From the NCBI GenBank assembly GCA_937894585.1, contig CALBGO010000110.1:1-39893 (forward strand): DNA of 39,893 bases, read 5' to 3'. Positions within the stretch are counted from its first letter, which is position 1. Every line of letters begins with the position of its first letter. A model generated the notes under the pieces. The model saw nothing but the letters and a program-made list of their open reading frames with translations. It did not search any database and had not been told where the DNA came from. Shown in pieces: positions 22,985-30,695 of the stretch. A program made the position numbers and the translations under genes. This DNA is from an uncultured Eubacterium sp. (GTDB lineage Bacteria > Bacillota > Clostridia > Peptostreptococcales > Anaerovoracaceae).

Positions 22985-23682
22985 TGCGTATTGCAATTTG
23001 TGATGACGAAAAACGGCTTCGTAAGGATCTGCGGGCGCTTGTTGAAGTGCAGCTGGATCTTTGCGGCGCAGACTATACAATCGAAGAGTTTGAAGACGGC
23101 GCAGAACTTCTGAAATCAGAGACGGTAAAGGAACTGGATCTCTTGTTTCTGGACATCGAAATGCCGAAAACGGACGGTATGGAAACCGCCAGGCGTTTGC
23201 GGCAGGCAGGCTGCAAGATGCTGATCATCTTTGTGACGGCTTATCCGGATTTTGTGTTTCAGGGATATGAGGTACAGGCGTTTCACTATATTTTGAAACC
23301 GTATCAGGAGAAAAAGATTCGGGAAGTGCTTCATCGGGCTGTCGAGGAGCTGGGACATTCGGACGAAAAGTATTATATTGCAGAACAGAAGTCGGGGACA
23401 CTGCGGCTTCCGCTCAGCCGAGTCCGCTATTTTAAGAGTGACCGGCGGACTGTTTCAGCTTCCTGCGAGGACGGTACGGAAAGTTTTTACGGCAGACTGG
23501 ACGAAGTGGAAGCGGAAGCGGGTGCTGAATTTCAGCGGGTTCACAACAGATATCTGGTGAACCTTTCTTTTGTGACGAAGATAGAAGCAAGCCGGTGTAT
23601 CTGTGCCGGAGAGGAAATCCCGGTGAGCCGGGCATATAAACAGGCGCTTGCAGTGGCTTTTGCGAAAATGATGCTGAAATAA
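22984..23682 (+). CDS. LytTR-family response regulator
   Basis: An AlgR/AgrA-type response regulator of 232 aa. The receiver has the acidic pair CDDE (Asp7, Asp8), phospho-acceptor Asp57 in LLFLDIEMPKTDG, the switch Thr in FVTAYP and Lys in ILKPYQ. The LytTR DNA-binding domain spans about residues 135-232 (LPLSRVRYFKSDRRTV; EFQRVHNRYLVNLSFV). The ATG at 22984 has GGAG 7 nt upstream; GTG directly before it is possible but less well spaced. The kinase that should phosphorylate it lies downstream and is broken. The frame is intact. Confidence 0.9.
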   Translation: MRIAICDDEKRLRKDLRALVEVQLDLCGADYTIEEFEDGAELLKSETVKELDLLFLDIEMPKTDGMETARRLRQAGCKMLIIFVTAYPDFVFQGYEVQAFHYILKPYQEKKIREVLHRAVEELGHSDEKYYIAEQKSGTLRLPLSRVRYFKSDRRTVSASCEDGTESFYGRLDEVEAEAGAEFQRVHNRYLVNLSFVTKIEASRCICAGEEIPVSRAYKQALAVAFAKMMLK

Positions 23683-23796
23683 CCGGACAGGGAAACCCTT
23701 GAAACGCAAAAAAAGGTAACAAACTGGGTATCCTGACCGGGCATTCTGATTTCATAAAAACGGAGATGACAGATACTGTGAAACCGGCAGTTTTCG

Positions 23797-23863
23797 GATA
23801 TTGAGGACTGTGTTTTTCAGATATTGAGGACTGCGCTTTTTTGATATTGAAGCTGTGCTTTCC
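23797..23863 (+). repeat. Three 23-bp direct repeats before the histidine kinase gene
   Basis: Units start at 23797, 23820 and 23843 with GATATTGAGGACTG or GATATTGAAGCTGTG followed by a pyrimidine-rich tail. The third unit is the most diverged. A weaker copy (AGATACTGTGAAACCGGCAG) lies upstream from 23770. The 23-bp period, about two helical turns, resembles the spacing of tandem LytTR binding sites, which is suggestive only. Confidence 0.7.
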
Positions 23864-23930
23864 GGTCTGTCGTGTTCCTGAAAATTTCAGGAAATTATAT
23901 TTTGAACGGGAGGAAGAAAGAAGTCGGAGT

Positions 23931-25205
23931 ATGGATTTATTCTGGAGTATTGTCAGTAATATTCTGCAGCTTACGGCAGGATATTTTTTCTACAAAATTG
24001 AATGCGCTTTTTTACAGCCGAAAAAGGGGAAAGCAGTTTTTCTTTTTGCCTGGATTGGGATTTCCGCAGCGGCTACCATTGCCGTCTTTCCGAGAGATCC
24101 GGTTAATATTACGGTGGGGCTTCTGTTTCTGACTGCAGTGAATTTCTTTTTATTTGAAGGAAAATGGTTTGTGAAACTGTCTGCGCTGACCGTGCTTTAT
24201 CCTATGGCGATGTCGCTGAATTATCTGCATCTTGATGTAGGCGTCAAACTGTGGCATCTTCTGCAGCCCGACCGACCGGAGTACATGGGTGATCCCTATG
24301 CGGCAGCGTCTTACGGACTGGTAGTGCTGTTCTGGTATTTATTTTACCGGTTACTGCGGGATTCACTGGTGCGGATTCATCAGATTCTTACGGCAAAGGC
24401 ATGGATGACGGTCAATGTAATCTGCTTGGCTTCGTTTGTTGCAGTATTCAGCTGTACTTTTTTTGCACCGGAGCCGACCTATGTGATGTGGCCATGTCTG
24501 ATTGCCTGCATCATTACCAATATCGGCAGTATTCGTTTGGCGGCATCTTATCTTGCCGAGGGCATTTATGCGGATATGGAACGAAAAAATCTGCAGCTGC
24601 AGCAGAATTATTACCGCGAGCTTGAAAACAATTAGCGCCAGGTTAGAAAACTGCGGCACGATCTCAATAATCATCTGATGGTGGTAGGCGGTCTTTTAGA
24701 AGACGGAAAGCGGGACGAAGCCGAAAAATATTTTTTTCAGCTGTCCGGCAAGGTCCTGAAAAGCAGCCGGGTTTTCTGCAAAAACAGTGTGGTGAACGCA
24801 CTGCTTAATGCCAAATATGATCTGATGGAAGAGGCGGATGTCGACACCTTTTTTAACATTTCCATTGACGGTATGATGATGATCGACGATGTGAGTCTCT
24901 GCACCATTTTTGCCAATACGATGGACAATGCACTGGAAGCCTGTCTGAAAATGAAAGATCCACAGGACAGGTGGATTCATCTGCGGGCCAGATACGCCGA
25001 AAACGGCTATTTCAGCTATGAAATTACAAATTCCAAGCAAAATTAGATCAAAATGAAGCGCGAGCGCTTTATCTCCGATAAAGCCGACCCCGCGTTCCAC
25101 GGCGTCGGCATATCTTCCGTAAAGGAAATTGTAGAACGGTACGGCGGCACACTCGATATTTCGTTTACCGACGATGAATTCAAAGTTGTAATTCTCATCG
25201 GGTAG
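23931..25205 (+). pseudogene. GHKL (AgrC-like) sensor histidine kinase interrupted by two in-frame TAG codons
   Basis: The 425-codon frame has an N-terminal membrane domain of about six helices (MDLFWSIVSNILQLTAGYFF onward), then a coiled segment. TAG occurs at codon 235 (24633-24635), just before VRKLRHDLNNH with phospho-acceptor His243, and again at codon 372 (25044-25046). The N-box (FANTMDNALEAC) lies between the two stops and the G-box (GVGISSVKEIVERYGG) after the second. Every domain remains in one frame, so only two substitutions inactivate it. The product up to the first stop would be a membrane stub without catalytic parts. The ATG at 23931 is preceded by CGGAG. It follows the LytTR regulator on the same strand. 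Confidence 0.85.
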
Positions 25206-25277
25206 CCCTTGCGTAATTCTGCGCCTGCGGGTAAAATAGAAGCAGAACGAATATATATGGAATAGAGGATAAGATTT

Positions 25278-26198
25278 ATGAATAAACCTGTATTAGTGAT
25301 TATGGCTGCCGGAATGGGCAGCAGATACGGCGGACTCAAACAGATTGACCCCGTCAGCGATCAAGGGGAAATTATTTTGGATTTTTCCCTTTACGACGCT
25401 ATGATGGCGGGATTTGAAGAAGCGATTTTTATCATTAAAAAAGAAAATGAGGCGGATTTCCGCGCACTGATTGATGAGCGGGCGGGAAAGCATATGAAAG
25501 TGAAGTACGCTTTTCAGGAACTTTCGGATCTGCCGCAGGGATACGGGGTGCCGGAAGGCAGGGTGAAGCCGTGGGGCACCTGTCATGCGGTGCTTAGTGC
25601 GAGAAAGCTGATCGACGGTCCTTTTGCGGTGATTAACGCTGATGACTATTACGGTCCCGGAGCGTTTCAGTCCATTTACGATTATCTGGAAAAAGCATCT
25701 GACGATGAATTGTATCGCTACTGTATGGTCGGCTATGAAGTGCAGAATACACTGACGGAAAACGGCCATGTGGCAAGAGGTGTCTGCAGTGTTGGCACAG
25801 ACGAAACGCTGCAGGATATTGTGGAGCGGACGAAAATTATGAGAAGAGAAGAGGGGATTGCTTTTACAGAGGACGACGGAACTACCTGGACGCCGCTTTC
25901 TGAGGGAACCGTTGTATCTATGAATTTCTGGGGATTTACAAGATCATTTGTCAGTGAGATGGAAGCGCGCTTTCCGGCATTTTTGGACAAAGCGCTGGCA
26001 GAAAATCCGCTCAAAAGTGAATACTTCCTGCCGGGTGTAGTGGATCAGCTGATTAAAGAACATAAAGCTTCTGTGAAGGTTTTGAAATCCCGGGATAAAT
26101 GGTACGGTGTGACTTATAAGGAAGACAAGCCGGGGGTTGTCGATGCCCTGCAGGCAATGAAGGATAAAGGAATATATCCGGAAAAACTGTGGAAGTAG
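25278..26198 (+). CDS. Sugar-phosphate nucleotidyltransferase (NTP_transferase family)
   Basis: A 306-aa cytoplasmic enzyme that should join a nucleoside triphosphate and a sugar phosphate. The nucleotide-binding loop is VIMAAGMGSRYGGLKQIDP at the N terminus, and the metal-binding Asp is in FAVINADDYYG. VNFWGFT-like and EYFLPGVVDQLI segments follow. The closest named activity is UTP- or dTTP-glucose-1-phosphate uridylyl/thymidylyltransferase, but this short subfamily with a late PGVVDALQAMKDKGIYP tail is not assigned by me. It is intact, unlike its neighbours on both sides, and has no obvious operon partner. Confidence 0.88.
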   Translation: MNKPVLVIMAAGMGSRYGGLKQIDPVSDQGEIILDFSLYDAMMAGFEEAIFIIKKENEADFRALIDERAGKHMKVKYAFQELSDLPQGYGVPEGRVKPWGTCHAVLSARKLIDGPFAVINADDYYGPGAFQSIYDYLEKASDDELYRYCMVGYEVQNTLTENGHVARGVCSVGTDETLQDIVERTKIMRREEGIAFTEDDGTTWTPLSEGTVVSMNFWGFTRSFVSEMEARFPAFLDKALAENPLKSEYFLPGVVDQLIKEHKASVKVLKSRDKWYGVTYKEDKPGVVDALQAMKDKGIYPEKLWK

Positions 26199-26223
26199 CA
26201 CGGAGGAAGTGATTGCTTGACGG

Positions 26224-26252
26224 TTGTCGAACGAATGTTCTTGTGGTAGAAT
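26224..26252 (+). promoter_or_regulatory. Promoter with an embedded LexA-like (SOS) box
   Basis: TTGTCG (26224-26229) and TAGAAT (26247-26252) are 17 bp apart, with TGTGG giving an extended -10. Inside lies CGAACGAATGTTCT (26228-26241), matching the Gram-positive LexA consensus CGAACRNRYGTTYC at 13 of 14 positions. Repressor bound there would cover the promoter spacer. The transcript leads to the broken toxin-antitoxin pair. Confidence 0.72.
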
Positions 26253-26291
26253 GAAAGAAAGAAAAACTCTCAGAATCAACGGGAGGAAAAA

Positions 26292-26731
26292 ATGATATAT
26301 TCAAATAATCGTAAACTATCCTTAAGCGGATGGCTAAAACAGAATTATGAAAATGAATATAATATGCCTTTAAAGTTACAGAAGTTTTTGCTGTTTTATG
26401 AGTCCTTTTTAAAAGTTGAGGGCGAGGAAACAGACTTTGGACATCTGAAAGGATTCTGAGTGGAGAATACCAGGTTGCACTGGAGGAAAAAGATTTTAAT
26501 GAAGCGGATTTTAATTTGATTCGCTCGTTAGAAGAAATGTATCCGATTGAAGTGATTGAGAATTCTTCGGTGATAAGTTTAGATAACCATTATTTTGTAT
26601 TCAGTAATAAAGACAGGGCAAATTTAACCGAAGCACATTTTGATTTGCTGGAAACATTAGCGGATATAGAGGAATTGCATAATCCGGTTTATGTAGAATT
26701 AGATGAAGACGGGAGGTTAATCGTTGATTAA
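26292..26731 (+). pseudogene. Panacea-like (DUF4065) antitoxin gene, frameshifted
   Basis: The first frame (ATG 26292, GGGAGG upstream) gives MIYSNNRKLSLSGWLKQNYE, then MPLKLQKFLLFYESFLKVEG and ends HLKGF at TGA 26457-26459. The N terminus resembles Panacea-domain antitoxins. The rest (SGEYQVALEEKDFNEADFNLIRSLEEMYP to LIVD) continues in the frame beginning near 26459 and ends at 26731. The GPVFxxVYGxY segment expected after LKGF is absent, so a short deletion as well as a frame change is likely. Its end overlaps the TTG start of the next gene by 8 nt. The antitoxin should therefore be inactive. Confidence 0.65.
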
Positions 26732-27151
26732 TCCAAAAGATGTGATACGCATGAAGATGCCCTACCCCTCGATAAACGATCGATTAGCGGTCAGCTCGCA
26801 TATGTATATTTGTAGATCTGTAGATCTGCCGAAGGTGCTTCAAAGAGATTTGTAAAATGCCAGACCCTGAAGCCATATATGCTTATGAGGGGACAAATGC
26901 GGCACTATTGTGATGAAAAACCTGATATCCTTCGCAATTCTTTTATGAGAACGACGAGACTTGATTGCGATAAACTGTTTACAACCAATGAAGTTGTATA
27001 TGATTCGGCATTGCGGACGATAGAAAGACCGGACATCAGTCAAGACTTATACGACGATATGGTTTGTGAATTGGAGAAAGACGGGTATGTTGTGATTGCA
27101 GTTAATGAAAACGAATTGCTGTACTTGAATCCGCTCATCAGGAGGAAATGA
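26724..27151 (+). pseudogene. Putative toxin gene disrupted by an 8-bp tandem duplication
   Basis: The frame starts at TTG 26724 with GGGAGG 8 nt upstream and reads INPKDVIRMKMPYPSINDRL, AVSSHMYICRS. Here GTAGATCT is duplicated (26812-26819 and 26820-26827), shifting the frame into an early stop. Removing one copy gives a continuous ~139-codon product: MYICRSAEGASKRFVKCQTL, then KPYMLMRGQMRHYCDEKP through LYLNPLIRRK. The compact basic protein following a Panacea-like antitoxin and overlapping it is what a toxin partner would look like; a PemK-like SH3 fold is possible but unproven. Loss of the toxin would explain tolerance of the broken antitoxin. Confidence 0.7.
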
Positions 27152-27171
27152 CAACTTTTTTATAAAATAAA

Positions 27172-27187
27172 ATTTTTGTACAAAAAT
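27172..27187. promoter_or_regulatory. Perfect 16-bp palindrome upstream of the permease promoter
   Basis: ATTTTTGTACAAAAAT is fully symmetric and lies about 85-97 bp upstream of the -24 element at 27268. It is a candidate enhancer for a sigma-54 activator, or a site for another regulator. The motif is AT-rich, so chance formation is not negligible. Confidence 0.5.
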
Positions 27188-27267
27188 GCCGGGCAGAAGT
27201 TCGGTGTTTTTTGATAATAAAAGAGAAAACCTTTGAAAATCAGCGAAGTTGTTTGCGAAGTGAGGAA

Positions 27268-27283
27268 TGGCATAGTCTTTGCA
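27268..27283 (+). promoter_or_regulatory. Candidate sigma-54 promoter for the permease-RocB operon
   Basis: TGGCATAGTCTTTGCA matches TGGCA and TTGCA with GG and GC 12 nt apart. It ends 36 bp before the permease ATG. In B. subtilis the arginine-catabolic roc operons, which also combine permeases with RocB, are sigma-54 (SigL) dependent, an independent parallel. Confidence 0.82.
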
Positions 27284-27319
27284 TTATTAATATCAAAATG
27301 CTGTAAGGAGGTAATAAGA

Positions 27320-28732
27320 ATGAACAAGAAAAAAACTTCTATTGAAAGAGTCATGGAAGTCAGCACAGGTTTACAAAGAACGATGAAAACCAAAGCTGCT
27401 GTCATGGTTGGTGTGGGAAGCACCATCGGAACCGGCCTTTTCCTGAGTTCAGGAGATGTAATTGCGACTGCAGGACCGGGAGGGGCAGTAGTAGCTTACT
27501 TAATCGGTGGCATTATCGCATATCTGATGACATCTTGTCTCGGAGAGCTTTCGGCAGCGATGCCGGTTGCGGGAAGTTTGCAGGCGTATTCTACAGAATT
27601 TATCAGTCCTGCCATGGGATTTACCATTGGATGGGTTAACTGGATCGGCGCAGCGGCAACGATTACCGCACAGATTGTAGCGTCCGCAATTATTATGAGG
27701 GATTTGATTCCGGGAACTCCGACATGGATATGGATTGTATTCTTTTCCGTTTTACTCTTTGGAGTGAATTTTGCCAATGCGAAAACCTTTGGAAATATTT
27801 CTTTCTGGGTATCCAGTCTGAAGATTATTTTAGCGGTAGTTTTCGTAGTCGTCGGTATTGCAATGATGTGCGGCCTGGTTGGTGACGAAGCTGTAGGATT
27901 CAGCAACTATACTGCGCACGGCGGAGCATTTCCGATGGGTGCCGCAGGTATCGGGGCTGTAATTTTGACATCTTTTTATGCTTATGCGGGAACTGAGGTA
28001 ATTGCATCTACAGCCGGAGAAATTGAAAATGAAAAGGATATGCCAAAGGCAATCAATCTCACCATCATTATCTTAGTTGCAGTTACAGTACTTTGTATTG
28101 CAATTGTAGCAGCGCTGCTGCCTTGGGATCAGGCGTCTGTATTAGGAAGTCCGTTTGTATATGTATTTAGAAATGCGGGACTTCCGGGAGCTGCGTTTGT
28201 TGTAAATCTGATTGTATTGACAGCAGCTTTGACTTCGGGTAATTATTTTGTATATGCGTGCAGCAGATATTTATGGTCTATGGCTAAATTCCATCAGGCA
28301 CCGCAGGTATGTGCAAAGACAAATAAAAACGGTATTCCTGTTTTTTCCCTGACTGTATCGATGGCCTTTGCTTTAATCGGTATTGTAGCGCAGTTTATCG
28401 CAGAGGATACGGTATACTTATTCCTGGTATATTTTATCGGCGGAGGCAATATCTTCATGTACACCACAATCTGCGTTTGCCAGTTCAGATTCAGAAAGCG
28501 GTATCTGGCAGAGGGCGGGAAACTGGAAGATCTGAATTATAAAGTGCTTTCCTTTCCACTGATCCCTATTTTAGGCATCATTGCGTTTATGGCGATGCTG
28601 GTTGTAACCTTAATGGATCCAAGTCAGGCAACGGCGATCTATGTATGCGCACCTTGCTATTTCGCTATTTATTTAATCTCTCTCTTCTATACTAAGAAAA
28701 AGGGAGTTAAAGCTGCAAATCTTGACATCTGA
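27320..28732 (+). CDS. APC-superfamily amino acid permease
   Basis: A 12-TM cytoplasmic-membrane amino acid transporter, 470 aa. The TM1 motif is GVGSTIGTGLFLSSGDVIATAGPGG, and the conserved substrate-binding FYAYAGTEVIASTAGEIENE in TM6 is followed by a run of hydrophobic helices. The ATG at 27320 has AAGGAGG 7 nt upstream; an extension to 27233 runs through the sigma-54-like promoter and was rejected. It is followed after 17 nt by a RocB-like peptidase gene in the same transcript. The substrate is not deducible; family members carry GABA, lysine, arginine or other residues, and the context suggests arginine or another catabolised amino acid. Confidence 0.9.
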   Translation: MNKKKTSIERVMEVSTGLQRTMKTKAAVMVGVGSTIGTGLFLSSGDVIATAGPGGAVVAYLIGGIIAYLMTSCLGELSAAMPVAGSLQAYSTEFISPAMGFTIGWVNWIGAAATITAQIVASAIIMRDLIPGTPTWIWIVFFSVLLFGVNFANAKTFGNISFWVSSLKIILAVVFVVVGIAMMCGLVGDEAVGFSNYTAHGGAFPMGAAGIGAVILTSFYAYAGTEVIASTAGEIENEKDMPKAINLTIIILVAVTVLCIAIVAALLPWDQASVLGSPFVYVFRNAGLPGAAFVVNLIVLTAALTSGNYFVYACSRYLWSMAKFHQAPQVCAKTNKNGIPVFSLTVSMAFALIGIVAQFIAEDTVYLFLVYFIGGGNIFMYTTICVCQFRFRKRYLAEGGKLEDLNYKVLSFPLIPILGIIAFMAMLVVTLMDPSQATAIYVCAPCYFAIYLISLFYTKKKGVKAANLDI

Positions 28733-28749
28733 GAAAGGAGAGGTCAGTT

Positions 28750-30387
28750 ATGATTGACAAAAACAGGATTTACGAAACAATGAAAGAGCTGGTTGCTGTG
28801 CCGGGGGTTTCCGGAACAGATGACGAGGTAAAAACCGCATATAAACTGGAAGAGCTGTTGTTTGAGATTCCGTACTTCAAAAAACATAGGGAAAATGTCA
28901 GACTGATTTCGTTAAAAGATGATATTTTTCAGCGGAAGGTTGTGACCGCATATTTGGAATGCTGTCCCGAAAGCCGAAAGACCGTTATCTTAACGGGGCA
29001 TTATGATGTTGTGGATGTGGAAGAATTCGGTCATCTGAAGGATAAAGCCTATGATGTGGAGGAAATTACAAAGCGTATCAATGAGATGCCTCTTGATGAA
29101 GACAGTCTCAGGGATTTTGAGAGCGGGCAGTGGCTGTTCGGACGGGGAACTGCCGATATGAAGTACGGTCACGCTCTTTGTCTGGAACTGCTGCGGCATT
29201 TTTCGGAAGAAGGAGGTATTGACGGAAATCTTCTTTATGTTGCGGTATGTGGCGAAGAAACAAATTCGGAGGGTATGCTTTGCGCAGTTCCGTTTTTCAA
29301 CGAGTTTGCCCGGGAAAAAGACATCGAATACGAGGCCCTGCTTCTGACGGAATGCTATATGATGGAGGATCAGGCAGGCGATCAGAACCGGTATATCCAT
29401 ATCGGCGCTTCGGGAAAAGTCATGCCGATGTTTTTCTTTGTCGGAGAAAGCACTCATGGCGGGGAGCCGTTTTTGGGAATAGATCCAAACCTGCTGTCTG
29501 CGGAGGTCTATAAACGGCTGCATCTCAACGCTGATTTCTGCCAGTCTGCAGGAGGAGAAATTACGCCGCCGCCTGTCTGCCTGAAAAATCAGGATTTGAA
29601 AACGACTTATTCGGTTTCGACACCGCTTTATACAGCCTCTTATTATAATATTATAACGGTTAAGCTGAATCCGGAGGAGGTTATGAAAAAGCTGGTGAAG
29701 ATGGCAGAGGAAAGCTTTCGCGCCGCAATTGCCTTTGTTGAGGAAAAGAGCCTTGCTTATGAAAAGGCATATGGGGTGAAGCCGGTACGCTGTCCGATTA
29801 CACCTAAAGTAAAGACTTTTTGTCAGCTGTATACCGAGGTGAAGGCAGTTTACCCGGGAAATCTGGATGCGGATATGAAAGCGCTGCTTCAGGATTATAT
29901 GGCCGAGAAACTGGAACTGCAGGACATCGCAGTAAAGGCTGTAAAATGGCTGTACGAGCACTGCCCGGAAAAAGGACCTGTGATTATCGTTTCTGTGATT
30001 CCGCCGTACTACCCGGATGTATATCCCGATATAAATGATCCGAAAGTCAAAAAGCTGATATCTTGTGTAGATGAGATTATTGAATATGCCGGAAAGAATT
30101 ACGGAGAAACAATGAAGTGGAAAAACTATTATATGGGTATATCGGATTTGTGCTACACCGGTCTTGATAAAGACTGCGACTTTGACAAGCTTTTTGAAAA
30201 TGTAGTGGGTGTAAATCAGATATACGCGCTGCCGGAGGCGGATTTGAAAACATTCAGTGTGCCGGGAATCGTAATGGGCGGATATGGAAAGGATTTCCAT
30301 AAACATACCGAGCGACTGCATAAACACTACAATTTCGATGTTTTACCGGATTTGTATGTGAAGCTGATTCAAAAGATATTGGACTGA
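28750..30387 (+). CDS. RocB-like M20 family peptidase
   Basis: A 545-aa metallopeptidase of the RocB type (about 560 aa in Bacillus), longer than ordinary M20 enzymes. Metal-site motifs are visible: LTGHYDVVDVEEFG, GRGTADMKYG, VCGEETNSEGM with the catalytic Glu, and ESTHGGEPFLG. RocB belongs to the arginine-utilisation operon rocABC of B. subtilis, but its reaction has not been assigned. The gene follows an APC permease by 17 nt with GAAAGGAGAGG upstream, and the pair shares a sigma-54-like promoter. A weak AT-rich hairpin follows at 30416-30439. The substrate is probably a peptide or acylated amino acid imported by the permease. Confidence 0.9.
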   Translation: MIDKNRIYETMKELVAVPGVSGTDDEVKTAYKLEELLFEIPYFKKHRENVRLISLKDDIFQRKVVTAYLECCPESRKTVILTGHYDVVDVEEFGHLKDKAYDVEEITKRINEMPLDEDSLRDFESGQWLFGRGTADMKYGHALCLELLRHFSEEGGIDGNLLYVAVCGEETNSEGMLCAVPFFNEFAREKDIEYEALLLTECYMMEDQAGDQNRYIHIGASGKVMPMFFFVGESTHGGEPFLGIDPNLLSAEVYKRLHLNADFCQSAGGEITPPPVCLKNQDLKTTYSVSTPLYTASYYNIITVKLNPEEVMKKLVKMAEESFRAAIAFVEEKSLAYEKAYGVKPVRCPITPKVKTFCQLYTEVKAVYPGNLDADMKALLQDYMAEKLELQDIAVKAVKWLYEHCPEKGPVIIVSVIPPYYPDVYPDINDPKVKKLISCVDEIIEYAGKNYGETMKWKNYYMGISDLCYTGLDKDCDFDKLFENVVGVNQIYALPEADLKTFSVPGIVMGGYGKDFHKHTERLHKHYNFDVLPDLYVKLIQKILD

Positions 30388-30415
30388 AAACCCGACCGCT
30401 GAAAACTAAAAACTT

Positions 30416-30439
30416 GAAAAATCCGATGAGAGATTTTTC
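30416..30439 (+). terminator. Weak hairpin after the RocB-like gene
   Basis: GAAAAATC (30416-30423) and GATTTTTC (30432-30439) form an 8-bp AT-rich stem without a following T-run on the plus strand. It could be a weak terminator. Confidence 0.45.
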
Positions 30440-30588
30440 GAGTAAAAGCATTGCGGAAAGCTCGGCTATTTGTGAAAGTTTGTGAGAACTTGTAAGAGTT
30501 TGAATAGAAATTGGTGGAACTTGGCATAAACCGGGGAAACTTTGCGGAGGTTTGAGCAAAAAGTTGCGGAAATCCGGGCAAAAAAAGC
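30440..30588. other. Spacer between the RocB-like gene and the rpsF promoter
   Basis: This is purine-rich and loosely repetitive (gtttg, aacttg and gcggaaa recur). No gene, stem or promoter is convincing in it. Confidence 0.5.
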
Positions 30589-30617
30589 TTGCAAAGCAAA
30601 ATTATTTCGGATATAAT
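30589..30617 (+). promoter_or_regulatory. Sigma-A promoter of the rpsF-ssb-rpsR operon
   Basis: TTGCAA (30589-30594) and TATAAT (30612-30617) are 17 bp apart. The start would be near 30624, giving a leader of about 70 nt before rpsF. Confidence 0.85.
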
Positions 30618-30647
30618 ATTAGAGCGTGATTTTGTACGCAATTCTCT

Positions 30648-30668
30648 GCGTAGGCAGAAGGCTTACGC
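30648..30668 (+). promoter_or_regulatory. Hairpin in the rpsF leader, candidate S6:S18 autoregulatory element
   Basis: GCGTAGGC (30648-30655) pairs with GCTTACGC (30661-30668) around AGAAG. It lies between the promoter and the ribosome-binding site of rpsF. Many bacteria carry an S6:S18-binding RNA structure at this place; the position fits, but I did not check the family's conserved bases. Confidence 0.5.
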
Positions 30669-30695
30669 CATTTAGTCCATAGGGAGGTGAAACGA

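Noticed and set aside
24633..25046. Pyrrolysine or other amber recoding in the histidine kinase
   Set aside because: No suppressor genes are visible, pyrrolysine use is confined to a few methyltransferases, and adjacent genes also carry inactivating changes; kept only as a check in the findings.
25199..25214. Another -24/-12-like sequence (GGGTAGCCCTTGC) before the nucleotidyltransferase gene
   Set aside because: GG and GC are 11 nt apart instead of 12 and the -24 element does not match; sigma-54 promoters do not tolerate this spacing.
28990..30327. A 445-codon open frame on the minus strand
   Set aside because: It lies entirely opposite the well-supported RocB-like gene, its composition is unnatural (rich in Ile, His and Arg with no domain), and no ribosome-binding site precedes it.
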